A stretch of DNA of 64,000 bases from Tetrahymena elliotti 4EA (Eukaryota > Ciliophora > Oligohymenophorea > Hymenostomatida > Tetrahymenidae): the NCBI GenBank assembly GCA_000231825.2, contig JH720305.1:943557-1007556 (forward strand). Reading direction: 5' to 3'. The notes below the pieces were generated by a model, which saw only the letters and a list, made by a program, of their open reading frames with translations, searched no databases and was not told where the DNA came from. A program made the position numbers and the translations under genes. Below are positions 36,091-48,010 of the stretch, piece after piece (the first letter of the stretch is position 1; each line of letters begins with the position of its first letter).

Positions 36091-37065
36091 GGTGAGAGAA
36101 GTTATCAATTATAGGCTTCCTAACATCCATTTACTGTAGGGGTAATTCCTATTAATTATTTATTAAACTATTAATTAAATTTTATAGTGTTTTTTTTAAC
36201 AGAGAACTAAATTCATGATTAGAAATAAACGATAAACAAAATTTGTTGGTGTTAATTAATTAATTATTTAGTTATTAATTTTCTAAATACTTACTTATTT
36301 TTATGTGATTCTAAATTTGTTTATTTATGAATTCATGCAAAAAATATGTCAAAATAGATAATAAATAATTTCATTTTATTCTAAACATTATTATTTTTTC
36401 TATTTTTAAAAAGAAATTATTTGAAAGATTCTTGAATATTTATTAAAATAATAATAATTTAATTCACGGCTTATTCTCAAAGATAAGATTTATTTCTAAC
36501 ACAAAATTTAGAGAAGGCTTTAAAATATAAATAAATAACATTTAATATTATAAAAAATCAAATAAAGATAAACTAAATTGAGTAGTGAATTTTCATATAA
36601 ATTTATTAATTAATTTTAATAAAAACAAAAAAAATTAATTCATGTTTGTTTGTTTGTTTGCTTGCCTAAAGAGATATACATATGTATACATATAAACACA
36701 TAATGAATTCAATGAATGAATGTATCTATTAATTGTATTATCAAATAAGAAATTGGCTAATGGAAAGAGAAGAAGAAAAAGAAAAGAAATGTACTAAGTA
36801 GTGAAAGAGAGAGAGATAGAATGAAGAGAAGAAAGATAAAGAAAACACAATGATTTCTAAATATTTTTATTTCGATTTATTTTCTTTAGCTTGATAGTTT
36901 GTTTGTATATTTGTTTATTTTTTTGCTTCTATGCATATTTCTTCTTTTATTTAATAGTTAATTTTTACTTGAGATTTTGAAAAAAGAAAGAAAAACAAGG
37001 AAGTAAATATTAATAAATCAAAAAAGATAAAACAAAAAGCCAATTAAAAAGAAAAGAGAGAAGAA
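36091..37065. promoter_or_regulatory. divergent upstream region with purine tract
   Basis: Nearly 1 kb between divergent genes. Holds a run of GTTTGTTTGTTTGCTTGC near 36648, alternating ATACATATGTATACATAT near 36676, and a strand-biased purine tract GA/GAA (about 36760-36845), followed by a leader with AAAAGAGAGAAGAA just before ATG 37066. No TATA-type element can be singled out in this composition. That it regulates the codon-biased gene at 37066 is inferred from position only. Confidence 0.35.
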
Positions 37066-39010
37066 ATGTCACTCCACGAAAAGATGTAAACCGATTACCT
37101 TTGGGTAAAGGACCACTCTCAAGCTGATTCTTGGGCTAAGGCTAGAACTCACGGTTATAACTATATTGGTAAATATTTAAGGATAATTAAAGAAAGAACC
37201 ATTTACGTATTAAGCAAAAGATATGAGATTTAGATCCTTCGTTTGCATCATTTTTACTATTTGATAAAAATTAAAACATTCCATTAAATAGAATGATAGT
37301 TTGCAAATAAAAGAAATTAAAATACTTCAACAGAATTTATACATCATTTATGATAAATACCCAAAGCAAGAGATTCTTATTAATCTTATTTTAAATATGA
37401 ATATAGCTCACACCGTTCCTAACAAGAAGGAGAGATACGAAATGATCTGGAGAAGGTACACATAATAATATGATAGAAATTAATTACATTTATTAGGAAG
37501 TTTTAAAGATAGAAGCAGTTTAAAATCATCTATAAAACTAGATTAACAAAAAAAATAATTTAATAGCTTTGCTAATAATTCTTTTTTATTAATTATCATA
37601 TAGCATGGGTAAATCTACTGATTGGGAACTTGAAAAGTTCAGAGTAAGAAATAATTTATTTGCATTTATTTTTAAAGCATCAAACATTATCTTCACAAGG
37701 GATACTCAAATATTATTTGCATAGTGCAAAATAACAAAAGCATATTTAGGAAATCTTTACAATGTAAAAGAATAAATTTATCAGCTCATTTATGCATTTT
37801 AATTAGCTTATCATGATGAAAGGCAAGCAAGCAGTAATTAAATAAATAAACCAATAGATAAAACATATAGGAAGGAGGATTTGTTACAAATATCTTTAGT
37901 AATTTTACTTTGTTCAAAATGATTAGATAAAAATTTAAAGCAGATCCAATAAAAAAAGAAAATCTTTGTTTGTTTGGAATATCTCAATCTACAATAGAAA
38001 TACTCTCATTCTTGTTCTAATCTTGCATGAATGTATCAGCGAATTGAAAAAATAAAATAAAATCATTATATTCTTTACAAAATATGAATGAAATTAATTC
38101 GATGCTAATTTATTTAAAAAATGAACAATATTCTATTTATGAACCTTCTACTACTTAAATGAGAGATAAATAAAAGTTAAATGATAAAAAGCTCTTAATT
38201 ATTGTTGAAATTCATAAGAAATGTTAAAAATCTCTATTGGTGTTGAGAATTATTTTAATAAACAAAAAATTATGTTTCAATGAAAATTTTCAAATAATTA
38301 ATTTGAATCCCTTTGAGAAGATGTTGCTTTGATTGATATTATAATATTATTTTAAAATTGCTAATTTTATTTGTAAAATTTTAGTTAGGAAAGAAGTTCC
38401 CTGATAGAGGTAACAAGAGAAGATGGTTCAAGAATCTCTTCAGATTGATTAAGAACCCCTTAGGTTACATTTTCTGGAAGACTTATAAGGCCAGATTAGC
38501 CAAGCCTTCGTAAAATATCTTAAGATGTTTAATTAAATTATTTATGATTTAATGTCTATCAAAATAGTCTTATCATTACTTCCATGTTCATTGGTTTCAC
38601 TTTGAGTTTCATCAAGCTTAAAGCTTAATCCAGTAAGATAATATTTTAACAAATTTCAATTTTAAATTTATACTTTTTGATAAACAGTTGCCTACTCTAA
38701 GAAGCAATAAGCCATCTTACGTGCTGGTAAGAATATTGAAGGTAGTGGTCAAGTTCACTTCGGTTATCATGACCAAAAGTAATAATTTTTATAATATTTT
38801 TTTTTAAATATTTAAATGGCTTTAAGATAGTGAATTGTAACATTAATTATTTAATTATTCTTAAATAGATGGGGCATGCCTGCTATTCCTATGTTCTAAC
38901 TTATGTACTACGATTTACCTGGTAACAGCATTGTTGTTAACCCTTGCAGAAACCAAAATTACAGACTTTACTTCGAAATGAGAAAGAAGTTGGGAATCTT
39001 ACCTGCTTGA
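37066..39010 (+). CDS. conserved-looking one-TM protein, candidate mitochondrial subunit
   Basis: Seven exons: 37066-37168, 37407-37455, 37604-37643, 38385-38509, 38568-38632, 38688-38778, 38869-39010; phases agree and give 204 residues, TGA 39008-39010. One intron (37644-38384) is 741 nt, long for this window. The protein starts MSLHEKMQTDYLWVK and has a basic region (RGNKRRWFKNLFRL). One hydrophobic helix (LIITSMFIGFTLSFI) lies near residues 107-121. A compact C-terminal part (QVHFGYHDQKWGMPAIPMF, then MRKKLGILPA) follows. Exons are rich in C-ending codons (AAC, TTC, GGT, AAG), typical of highly expressed ciliate genes. I do not recognise the family. Size, single TM, basic patch and neighbour suggest a ciliate-specific respiratory-chain or mitochondrial subunit; that is inference. 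Confidence 0.8.
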
Positions 39011-39992
39011 GAAATAAAAATAATCGCAACTTCTGTAGCCTCAAAAGTAGTTTTAGTTTTAAGTCATCATCTTTAAAAAACTAAACTTCTATTGGCTTTA
39101 AAAGTTTAATAAAGTGGCAAACACGTTAATTATTTATTCTTCACGTTTCTTTAAATTTTGTGTGTGATTGTAATATTCGTTTTGTCATTCCTAATTTTTT
39201 CAACGAAACATTCAAATACTTCGCTTTATTTTTGTTGATTCTTATATATTTTTTTTATTTATCTCATGATATCGAAGCATTAAACAAACAATGCTTTTCA
39301 AACTAATATGTAATATAGATTATCTAAATTTCCCCAAATTCACAAGCATAAATTGCTAAATTTTATTCATTCAAGACACCTTGATGTTAAGTATGAAATA
39401 TTTTATTCTAACTATTATAAAAATAAAGAAGAAATTGCCTTTAGGTGTTCCAAGGATAATCTTAAGATTTTTATTTTTAGAATTAAAATTAGATTTATAA
39501 ATAGGACAGGTCTATCAAACAAGAGTATCTAAGAATAAATAATAATAAAAACTGTATAATATTAGAGAAGATTTAAATGAGTCTTTCTTATCAAAAAAGT
39601 TGAATAAATCTTTATTTAATTTCTTTATTTGCTTTTTTATATTGCTTGATTCGTAAGATTCTTAATATTAAATGAAGGAAACCTTACTAAATAATTAATT
39701 ACATAAAATGAATGAAATTTGTTAATAAATTAATTTCAATGAAACAAATTAAATGAATGTAATAAATAACATATTAGAATGCACAATAATTGATTGCATA
39801 TATTAAATGATAAATGCAATTAGATATATGCACTATTTATTGCTTTTTTTTTTTTGCAGTGATGTTGATAATGCATGCAAATCTGAATAAAAAATAAATC
39901 AAATAGTTTTACAAAGAAAATTTTCGAAAGAAAAAATATTAAAGGTAAAAAGAAGGAAAAAGCATATTAAAAAAAAAGATTCATAACGAGAT
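39011..39992. other. intergenic, upstream of the SDR-like gene
   Basis: About 980 bp, AT-rich. A poly-T/GCAG stretch at 39845-39859 looks splice-acceptor-like, so a 5' untranslated exon is possible but unsupported. No gene seen. Confidence 0.45.
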
Positions 39993-40961
39993 ATGAGCTT
40001 ATTAGTTGTTTCAGGTGCAAATAAAGTTGGTTAAGGTATCATTCGTGGATTACACAGTTCCGGTAAATATGAAAAGATTGTTGTAGCAGATGTATTCCCC
40101 AGATACTATTATCTCGAACGCTATTTGCGTTTTAAGGATACTTTGACTCAAAATAAGACCAAGATCGAAGAAGTTAAATTGAGTGACAAGACTGATTTAG
40201 AGTCTGCCATCAGAAAAGCCAGCCACGTAGTTTATGTAACCCACGATTACTACTACAACGTCCCAAGCAAGTTAAATTTGATCAAGCATACTGCTACTCT
40301 AAGTAGATCTGCCGGAGTTAAGAGATTAGTTGCTGTCACTCCTGTAGAAAATGATCATTATGGTGAGAATCAAGCTGTTCTTGCTGCTATTTAATCAGAA
40401 AAGGATGCCAGAGTTGCTTTCCCTGAATTAGTTGAACTTAAAACTGATTTAACTTTTGGTAATGACTCTACTGTTGTTTCCGAATTACTTACTCGTCTTG
40501 CTTACGGAAAATCTATCTACTTTAAGCCTTCATCTCAACGTATTTCTCCTGTTCACACTTTGAACGTTGCTGAAGCTACCCAAAGAATTTTGGAAAGTGC
40601 TTCTCTCTAAAACCTTAGATATGTTGCTAAAGGTAGCGAATCTTTTGATTGGATAACTATTGTTGGCACCCTTTCCCATGCTATTTCTAAAAATGCTAAT
40701 CTTAACTCAAACCCTCTTGAAAATATAATCTCTCCTCTTTCTGATAACATTCTCAGCTAAACTGTTCACCACCACCACTACCTCAACTTGACTCGTTTCA
40801 TCAACTAATATTAGGAACCTTAACAAGCTGAGCATCAAGATTTAGCTAAACTTGGTGTTAATAATCTTGTTAAATTCTCAGAATTCTATAAACCTAATTC
40901 TGTTTCTACTTAAGATTACTAAATCAAGACTGGTCTTTCTCACTGGGCTCACTGCTTGTGA
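39993..40961 (+). CDS. NDUFA9-like atypical short-chain dehydrogenase (NmrA-type fold)
   Basis: One exon, 322 residues, ATG 39993, TGA 40959-40961. The N-terminus is a Rossmann fold: beta-1 and dinucleotide loop VVSGANKVGQGIIRGL (about 4-19), acid-ending beta-2 (IVVADVFPRYY), then VVYVTHDYYYN and GVKRLVAVTPVEND. The later part, ELKTDLTFGNDSTVVSELL followed by QRISPVHTLNVAEATQRIL, resembles the substrate-side region of NDUFA9-type complex I subunits. No YxxxK catalytic pair is evident, as in other atypical SDRs. Strong codon bias suggests high expression. A complex I accessory role is likely but inferred; a generic NmrA-like redox sensor is the alternative. It lies 1 kb downstream of the one-TM gene in the same orientation. 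Confidence 0.75.
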
Positions 40962-42224
40962 GATATTTATTAATTAGATAAAAAGCAAGCATATCTTCTT
41001 TAAAATAAATAAATCCTTACATACTTTAAATTAATGAATGAATGATTGAGTGAGTATTTCTTTAGAAATAGAGAAATTTGGAAAATATAATAATTATTTA
41101 TTATAGAATTTTTGTTTTCTCTGTATTCTTTATCTTGTTCAGAATTTCCAAATGCCCACTTACTTTCATTATTTCGAGTAAGTTCACAGTAAATATTTTA
41201 CAAGACACTAACCTCTTTTTTATATTCTACTAGTATCATTATTGTGACTCAACTATATTTTTATTTCCGTTTTCTAATTTCTAATCCAAGATAAAAACTA
41301 AAAATAGTTCAGCAGCATTTATAAAATTTCAAAAACATTTTTCTAGTATTTTTGAAAAATCATAATGTTAAGATGTTGTGTGAAACAAATTGAATAATTT
41401 TATATATATATGTATAGTACCCTAGGGTACTGCCTTTTTCAAGGCTATACACTGAAGTTTTAGATATTAACTATTAATCTTCAGATTTTTGTTATTTATT
41501 TTTTCATTTTCAGATTATCAAAAACATCGGTATTTGATTAAATATTTATTTAATTTAAAAACTATTGATAAAATTATTATTTCACACATAAATATATTAA
41601 TTGCTTTTCAGTTTAAAAATTGGAAAATTAAATATTAATTCACAAATATCTTATCAAAATAAATTTTCCTTAAAAGTAAACAAACCTTTCTTGAATAAAA
41701 TAAGCTTACTTAGTAAATTTAAATTTAAATATTTCAATAGATTTTTCAGTGTTTTATCAAATTTATTTATATCTAATTGAAGAAAATGATAATCACAATT
41801 CACTTTTGAAATATAAATATTAATTTTTGAAATAAATCATTTTTATTTTAATATAAAAATATGATACAAAAATTTAGCCATAATTGAGAAGTGATTTTAA
41901 ATTAAATAAAGTTTATTTTTAAATTAATTAATTTTTAGTTTAGAAAAGTAATAACAAATTCATAAAAATAACTCAGAAAATTAATTAGTTTCGATTTTTA
42001 TTTTTTCTTAATGTAAAATTTTTAAAAACAAGATAAACAGAAAATAAAAAGAATTTAAAAAAATGTTCTTTATATGATTATAAATAAATAGATTATTATT
42101 ACATTTTAAAAATCGATAAATAGTAAGTAATATTTAATTTTTAGTTTTAATTCTTCTTTGCATTTTCTACAATTTAAATTAAATCAAAATATTTAGTTAA
42201 ACCTAAAGTTTACATAATTTATAT
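40962..42224. other. convergent intergenic region
   Basis: About 1.26 kb between convergent 3' ends; AT-rich. Contains a perfect 16 bp palindrome at 41416-41431 (listed separately). Nothing else recognised. Confidence 0.5.
41412..41450. repeat. perfect 16 bp palindrome within a larger inverted repeat
   Basis: AGTACCCTAGGGTACT at 41416-41431 is its own reverse complement and stands out as GC-containing sequence in an AT desert. Around it GTATAG (41412-41417) pairs with CTATAC (41445-41450). It lies 450 bp past the SDR-like gene. Could be a cruciform or protein-binding site; no role is known. Confidence 0.6.
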
Positions 42225-43560
42225 TCAAAAATTTTGTTGGCTATGATTTTTTAATAGAGGCTAAGATTGGTGAGTTTTGAGGGTAAGATTTTCTACCTTC
42301 GTAGTAGATTTGTCCATTTCATTAGTTTCTATATTTAATTCTTCTAAATGATTGGATTCATTTAAATATTTTATTAAGTATCTATCTTTTTCAGTTAAAT
42401 CAAATGCAGTAATTCCTGTGTTGTTATGCTGAATGAATGTTTCTATTTAAAATTTATTTGAAATTCTTATCAGAAATGTTAATAAAATATAAATTACCTA
42501 TTCCCTACTATCTAAATAAAAGCTGGCCAACAGCCATATCTAAGAAATTTCCATGTGTCACAAATATAAAATCAGGTCTTTCACCATTTTCATTTTCTTC
42601 TGTTTAAAAAAAAGTTTTTAGACACTTAAATTCAGTCAATTATTTTAATTCTTAATAATATGAGTAGACCACGAATAAACTAAGAATAATAAACTAAAAT
42701 GAATATCGTTTACAATAAAATTTATGGCATATATCTATAATCTGCATCAATACTTTTCTAATTCTACCATATGCTTATTCATTAGTTTCTTTTTTCTCAT
42801 TAAAAAACCATCCATCCTCTTTTATACTATCATCCAAAATAAATGAAGGGTATTTCTCTTCAAACTTTATAAAAAAATAATTAAAGTTAAAAAAGAAGTT
42901 AGAATGAATAATTGTCAAATATTTATATCCACATATTAAGAGAGTTAATTTTTCTTTATGCTTTGTGCTAATATAAAAAAACTAAATAATTCAAATACTT
43001 ACATATTTTTTTCCTTCTCCTCTAAAACCTTTTCCTTTATATTGTAATCCACCAATTTCATGCAACTCTCTAAAAATCTGTTTTTAAAATTATGATTTAT
43101 ATGATTCAGTTATTTTAAAGAAATTGAGCTAGTAATTTGTAAATAATGTTAAGTAATGAAGAAACCAAATGATAAATGGCCAATTAAAAATGCAAAAAAG
43201 TCATTTATTACTTAAGCCTTGCAATTAAATTCATCCTAAATGTATTTAGCTGTGTCTAATGCTCTAGAAAAACAACTTGAAAAGACTTTGTTATATAATT
43301 TGTAAATATTTGAGCTGAACTAGCCAATAATCTATCATCAAATAAATATAATTACCAGTATTTGGATTGATTCCTCTCTTTCTTAAATATCTTGCGCATG
43401 CTTCTGCTTATTTTTTCCCAACTTCTGATAAATGGGGATCAGGAACTCTAGCATTTTCATAGTTTTCCGATGATAATTCTTTTATAATATTGTTGCTGCT
43501 TTCAGCATGGCGAACAAAAATAATTCTTGCTTTAACTTTTTCCTTAATAAGATAACTCAT
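42225..43560 (-). CDS. histidine phosphatase superfamily (phosphoglycerate-mutase-like) protein
   Basis: ATG 43560, TGA 42227-42225, six or so exons. First exon 43560-43356, second 43285-43212 (in phase). Later exons begin near 43080 (IFRELHEIGG), 42870 (FEEKYPSFILDDS), 42605 (EENENGERPDFIF) and 42445 (ETFIQHNNTGITAF). The catalytic motif IIFVRHAESSNN (around 13-24) contains the phosphorylated His in RHAES; HLSEVGKKQAEAC follows. FSRALDTAKYI is the conserved Arg-containing segment, and VTHGNFLD carries the second active-site His; NTGITAF is the usual C-terminal block. All key residues are present, so it should be an active phosphatase or mutase; substrate unknown. The tail after about residue 255 is polar and unconserved. 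Confidence 0.88.
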
Positions 43561-45898
43561 TAAATTAATGACCAAATATATCAAAATTGATTAATTTTTT
43601 AATAATTTGATTTATAAATTATCATTCTAATTAATTGATTATTTTTTTATTTATTATTTCTTCATTAATTAATCTCTAAATCAAGCATTAATATTTTTTA
43701 ACCATACACACATATATTATTAAACATATGGATTTTTCTCTTACGTTTTTTTGCATCAAATAACAACATAATAACATAAATTACAACAAACATACATCGA
43801 TTTTTTTTACTTTTAACAAATAAAGCTTTTGCATTTCACAAATAAAAATAAAGAAAATACTAAGTTAATATAAATATTGATCTTTTCAAATCTATTTAAT
43901 CTTTCTTTTAATTAAAAAATAAAAAATTTTATGGAAATATTTATTTTATTGGAAATTCTTTAAGAATGTATATTTTCTATTTTTAAATCGAAAAATTCAG
44001 AGAAATAATTTTTGATATTGAATCCTCAAAAATATCTGAATAAAATTAATCTTTAAAACTGGAGAAAGTAAAATTGTTAAATATTTTTAATCAGTAAAAT
44101 TGTATGCAAATATCTATTAAACCTTTTAGCACATCTAATCAAAACTTTGTATCTAAAATAGAAAGAAGAAAGTAAAACAAAATAAAACTAAAAGTATTTT
44201 ATATTAAAAATTGTACTAATATTGAAAAATATTAATATTTAATCTAAATTTATGTAAAGAATAAAGTCGAGATTTTGTTAAAATAATTTATTTCCTATGC
44301 TAGATTTTGTTAAGGAAACTTGATTTGATATTATTAAATAACTAAATTCAAATTTACTTACAAAATACTTTAAACAAATCAAAACATTAAAAATATTTAT
44401 GCAAAATGAAAATTTTGTGAAAATAATTTATTGCTAGGTTTTCTTACAGAAAATTGAGTTAGATATAATTAAATAAGTAAATTGAATAATGCTATCAAAA
44501 TTTTTTATCTCAAGCTAAAAGCTGAAGAAGTAGTTCTGGAATAAGATATAAATTATTTTCTAAAATTTTTTTTACTAAATTCACTTCAATTTTTTTATCA
44601 CTATTTGATGACAAACTTATTTATTGTATTAATAAAATAAGGAATTTTTGAGATAGTAATTAATTTTTTGTATGTATAATTTCTTTGAAAAATAAGACTA
44701 AAATAAACTTATTTTATTTGGTTTAAATTTATTTTTGAATTATAATCATTTTTCAATATTTTTTTAATTAATAAAATTATATTTTGGAAACTTTAATTTG
44801 TTTTCTTTTAGCATTATAAATAAGTGTTTACTTTTTAATCTTATATTTTAAACTATTTTTTCAATCTGTTATTTTTTAAAATATAATAATTAATATTTAA
44901 AAAAGGGAAAGCTTTTATCTAATATTTTACATAATAAATTTCAAAGAAAATTGAAATATTTTATTTATTTGAATGACATTTGATTACCTTAATTTAGAAG
45001 AAAAGTCTAAAGAAGTGTTATATAAATTTTGCTCTTTAATTATAATTAGTATATACTGGACTGATAAATTGAAATTTACTTTTTTTAGTAAATACTTTTT
45101 GTTTAATCATAAATTTAAACACTCCTTATTTATTTACATTTAAGAAGTCCTCAAAAACATAAGAGCTAAATAATTAGCTTCTTATTAAAATTGATTCAGT
45201 AAAATTATGAACATAAAATAAGATTGAACAGCCTTTTTTAATTATGGAATAAGATAAATAATCTTAAAACAAACAGATCTTTTTGTAAAAAGTTTAAAAA
45301 AAACTTTATTTTCCTACTTGTTATTAAAAAATACTATGATCCAATAATTATTTATTTAAGTTTAGTTGAAAGAATTTAAAGTATTTTCAAATTTAATGGA
45401 ATAATTATAATTTTTATAGAATTGAAGTGAATATATAAAACCATTAAATTAATTTGTTCTTCTTAAAATATCGAAAGTAATTCTTATGATGCTAACAAAT
45501 AATAAAAATTATAATTGCTTTGAGTGATGTAGAAGATTATTTATCTACAAAAGGATAAAAAATTTTTTTTTAAATCAAAATTGTTATGGAAAATGTCCTA
45601 AAAATAGAAAATTGAGACTTGTAATCATTTATTTGTAAGCACATAAAGTTAATTGGCAATCTGTAAAATATACATACATAAAAAAGAAGCAGTTTGAAAA
45701 TAAATGGTCGATTATTAAATTTTAATCAGTAAATTCATATAAACTCATAAAAAACAATCTATCACCAATGAAAATAATACTATACAGCCTATATTTTTAT
45801 AATAGCTTACAAAGTAAATATATAAAATTACTATTCAAACCTTATTCTTAAAAATTTGTATAGATCATAGAAGAAATATAAGGCATTGTTGACTTACA

Positions 45899-46014
45899 CC
45901 AGAATTTTGTAATATAATAATCAATTATTATTTATTATTTATTTACTAATTCCTTTGTTGTTTGAGTAAGATAGTTTACTAAGGTAATAATAATTGATTT
46001 TAATTTTCTTCTGG
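45899..46014. repeat. imperfect long inverted repeat, MITE-like
   Basis: Left arm starts CCAGAATTTTGTAATATAAT and continues ATCAATTATTATT; right arm, read in reverse complement, starts CCAGAAGAAAATTAAAATC and continues AATTATTATT. Arms are about 30 bp with an inner spacer of about 50 bp. The CCAGAA...TTCTGG ends are exact. No target-site duplication or coding content was identified, so a mobile-element origin is only a suggestion. Confidence 0.45.
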
Positions 46015-46389
46015 AGAATTTTTTAAATGCAAGATGAATGGATACTCTCAATAATCTAATAAAATAATTTTTGCAATTTTAAAAATAATGTAAGGGCAGA
46101 ATAAAGGATATTGATAAAGGATGAAATAATTTAGTATTTATTTTATTATGCTTTGATTTTCAATACAATTTGCATATATTAATATTGTATGTGTTTATTT
46201 TTTAGATGTAAATTTAGGCTTTAAAATCCTGATGTATTTCATCAGATTAAGTAAAAATTAAGGTAAATTTTAAAATGAATATTTATTTATTATTAGAGAA
46301 ATTACACAAATTTATAAAGCTTGAATGAATAAAGTTTTATTTGCTGGAAAGGTAGGTAGGTATAAAACCTTAGGTTTTTAAAGTTAGAT

Positions 46390-46520
46390 TAAATAAATTT
46401 AAGGTAAGGAAGAGTTGTCAAATGAGTTATTAAAAATGTTAAAAAAAAAATAGATTTTAACAATAGTAATACTAAATTTAGTAAATTTGCTTACAATGTT
46501 CACGCAGTAAGTGAATTCAA
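46390..46520 (+). pseudogene. LRR-like relic
   Basis: Reads GKEELSNELLKMLKKKQ followed by LTIVILNL, matching the spacing of the LRR unit near 17280 (GTQSLSNELQ...LEFLTLDL) and its nucleotide text AGAGTTGTCAAATGAGTTA. No second unit could be joined to it. Probably a decayed exon of the LRR family; chance similarity is possible. Confidence 0.3.
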
Positions 46521-46800
46521 ACAAAATTAACTTGTAAGTATTGATTTTGTATGATTTTTAATATTAATCACTCAATATTGTTTTGTATCTAATAAATTAA
46601 TTTATTAAATTATCCAAGTCTTTTCTAAAAAACTACTAAGTATCTTTTTTACACTGGCAATCTTTTTTATATAAATTTTGCACTTCCAATCGTAAAAGAT
46701 CAAATAATTAATTTAATGCAAAATAAATCAAAACAAAAAAACATTAAAAAAAATCAATTAATAAAATTCATATCTCAATACAAAAACTAAAAAAATAAAA

Positions 46801-47055
46801 ATGGGCTGCACTTCTGGTAAACCTAACTCTGAAAGACCTCAAAAGAAGACAACAATTTGTTCTCAAAACACTCAAGCTTCCCACTACTTGAAATAAGGAA
46901 CAGCTGAAATCAACCATTAAATTCCTGACAATCACCGCGTCTCTGAATACTTCGAATCAGCTGACTTATGCTTGGAAGTAGTAAGAGCTATCAAATAAAG
47001 AAAGAGAGAATAATTCTAAGACTGCAAATTAAATAGCAAACTCTCAATTATGTGA
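46801..47055 (+). CDS. small N-terminally lipidated protein (MGC start), unknown function
   Basis: One exon, 84 residues, ATG 46801, TGA 47053-47055. It begins MGCTSGKPNS: Gly2 followed by Cys3 and Ser6 is a classical N-myristoylation plus palmitoylation signal, predicting attachment to a membrane, often ciliary or plasma membrane. The rest is soluble, with a helical acidic part (EYFESADLCLEVVRAI) then a basic run (KQRKREQF). Codons are strikingly C-rich (AAC, TTC, CAC), unlike the surrounding sequence, which supports a real, well-expressed gene. It stands alone, with empty sequence for kilobases on both sides. Confidence 0.85.
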
Positions 47056-47889
47056 GAAGAAACATATTATTTGTTCTTTCAAAAAAGAAACAATTGTCTA
47101 TTTCCCTATAAATGTACATAAAAAGTGGATCATAGAATGTGTTACTAAAAAATTTTCCTTAAAACCTAAAATAATTAAAACTCCCATCAAAACAAAAATC
47201 ATATTCCCATACATTAACTACCACATAACAAAAATTTAACTTACCAAAAAATGTATATAAATACCAAATTAATTAACTCTTTCAACTGCAAACACAAAAC
47301 CATAAAAAAATCAATTAATGATTAAATAAATATATTCTTTCACCCACCTAATCGAAAACATCTTAAGTTACAACCTATATCATTAAAATCATCTAATTTT
47401 TATATTCCTGTTTCAATTTAATGCTTTTGCTATATATTTTGTTACTTCACTTATAACTTTCATAATAAATTTTTCAACTTTCCCTTCAATATTTTTAGTA
47501 GTAACTAATCTTTTATCCTCATTAGTTTATTATTTTAAGCATTATTTTAGTTTACATTCGTCATCAAGCTGGTGCATTTTTATGTAAATTAAAAAAAATT
47601 TTTCATCTAGGTCAGTAAATGACCTAATCTTATTTACCAATATCCAGTAAAAATATTCAGTAGCAGAAAAGTAATTTATTATGTTTGATTAATTCAAAAG
47701 CAAAATAGACATAACCAACATAATTCAATCTATTTTAAAAGCATTTCTGCCCAAAATCCAAATTAATTTTTTTAAGCTTTCTTCTATTTTTCTATTCTAT
47801 TATTTTTTGATTCTTGAGTCTTCTTATCGCCATCAAACAAAAGTAGATGGACAAAAAAAGTATTTTATCCTCTTACAAAATAGAAGTTG

Positions 47890-48010
47890 CTACATATTTA
47901 AGCAAAATTTCAGTCAATTGTTAAATAAAAGCTTTAAAAGCAATAAAAGATTTTGATTTCAATTTGAAGACTTTTTAATTTGCTCTAAGTCTCAAACAAA
48001 GCACTTACTA
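47890..48010 (+). pseudogene. possible LRR exon relic
   Basis: The frame reads VATYLSKISVNCQIKALKAI then DFDFNLKTFQFALS, which has the LxxLxxLxFxL rhythm of the local LRR exons and ends at a splice-like position. It has no partner exons that join in phase. Low certainty. Confidence 0.25.

Larger units (their letters stand above)
43561..46800. other. 3.2 kb AT-rich region without a clear gene
   Basis: No coding pattern on either strand apart from a short LRR-like relic near 46.4 kb, and one long imperfect inverted repeat at 45899-46014. Both are listed separately. Confidence 0.5.

Noticed and set aside
47608..47626. TAGGTCA-gtaaa-TGACCTA inverted repeat, like a nuclear-receptor half-site pair
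   Set aside because: Nuclear receptors are not expected in ciliates and a 7 bp inverted repeat can arise by chance; kept only as a note in the desert entry.
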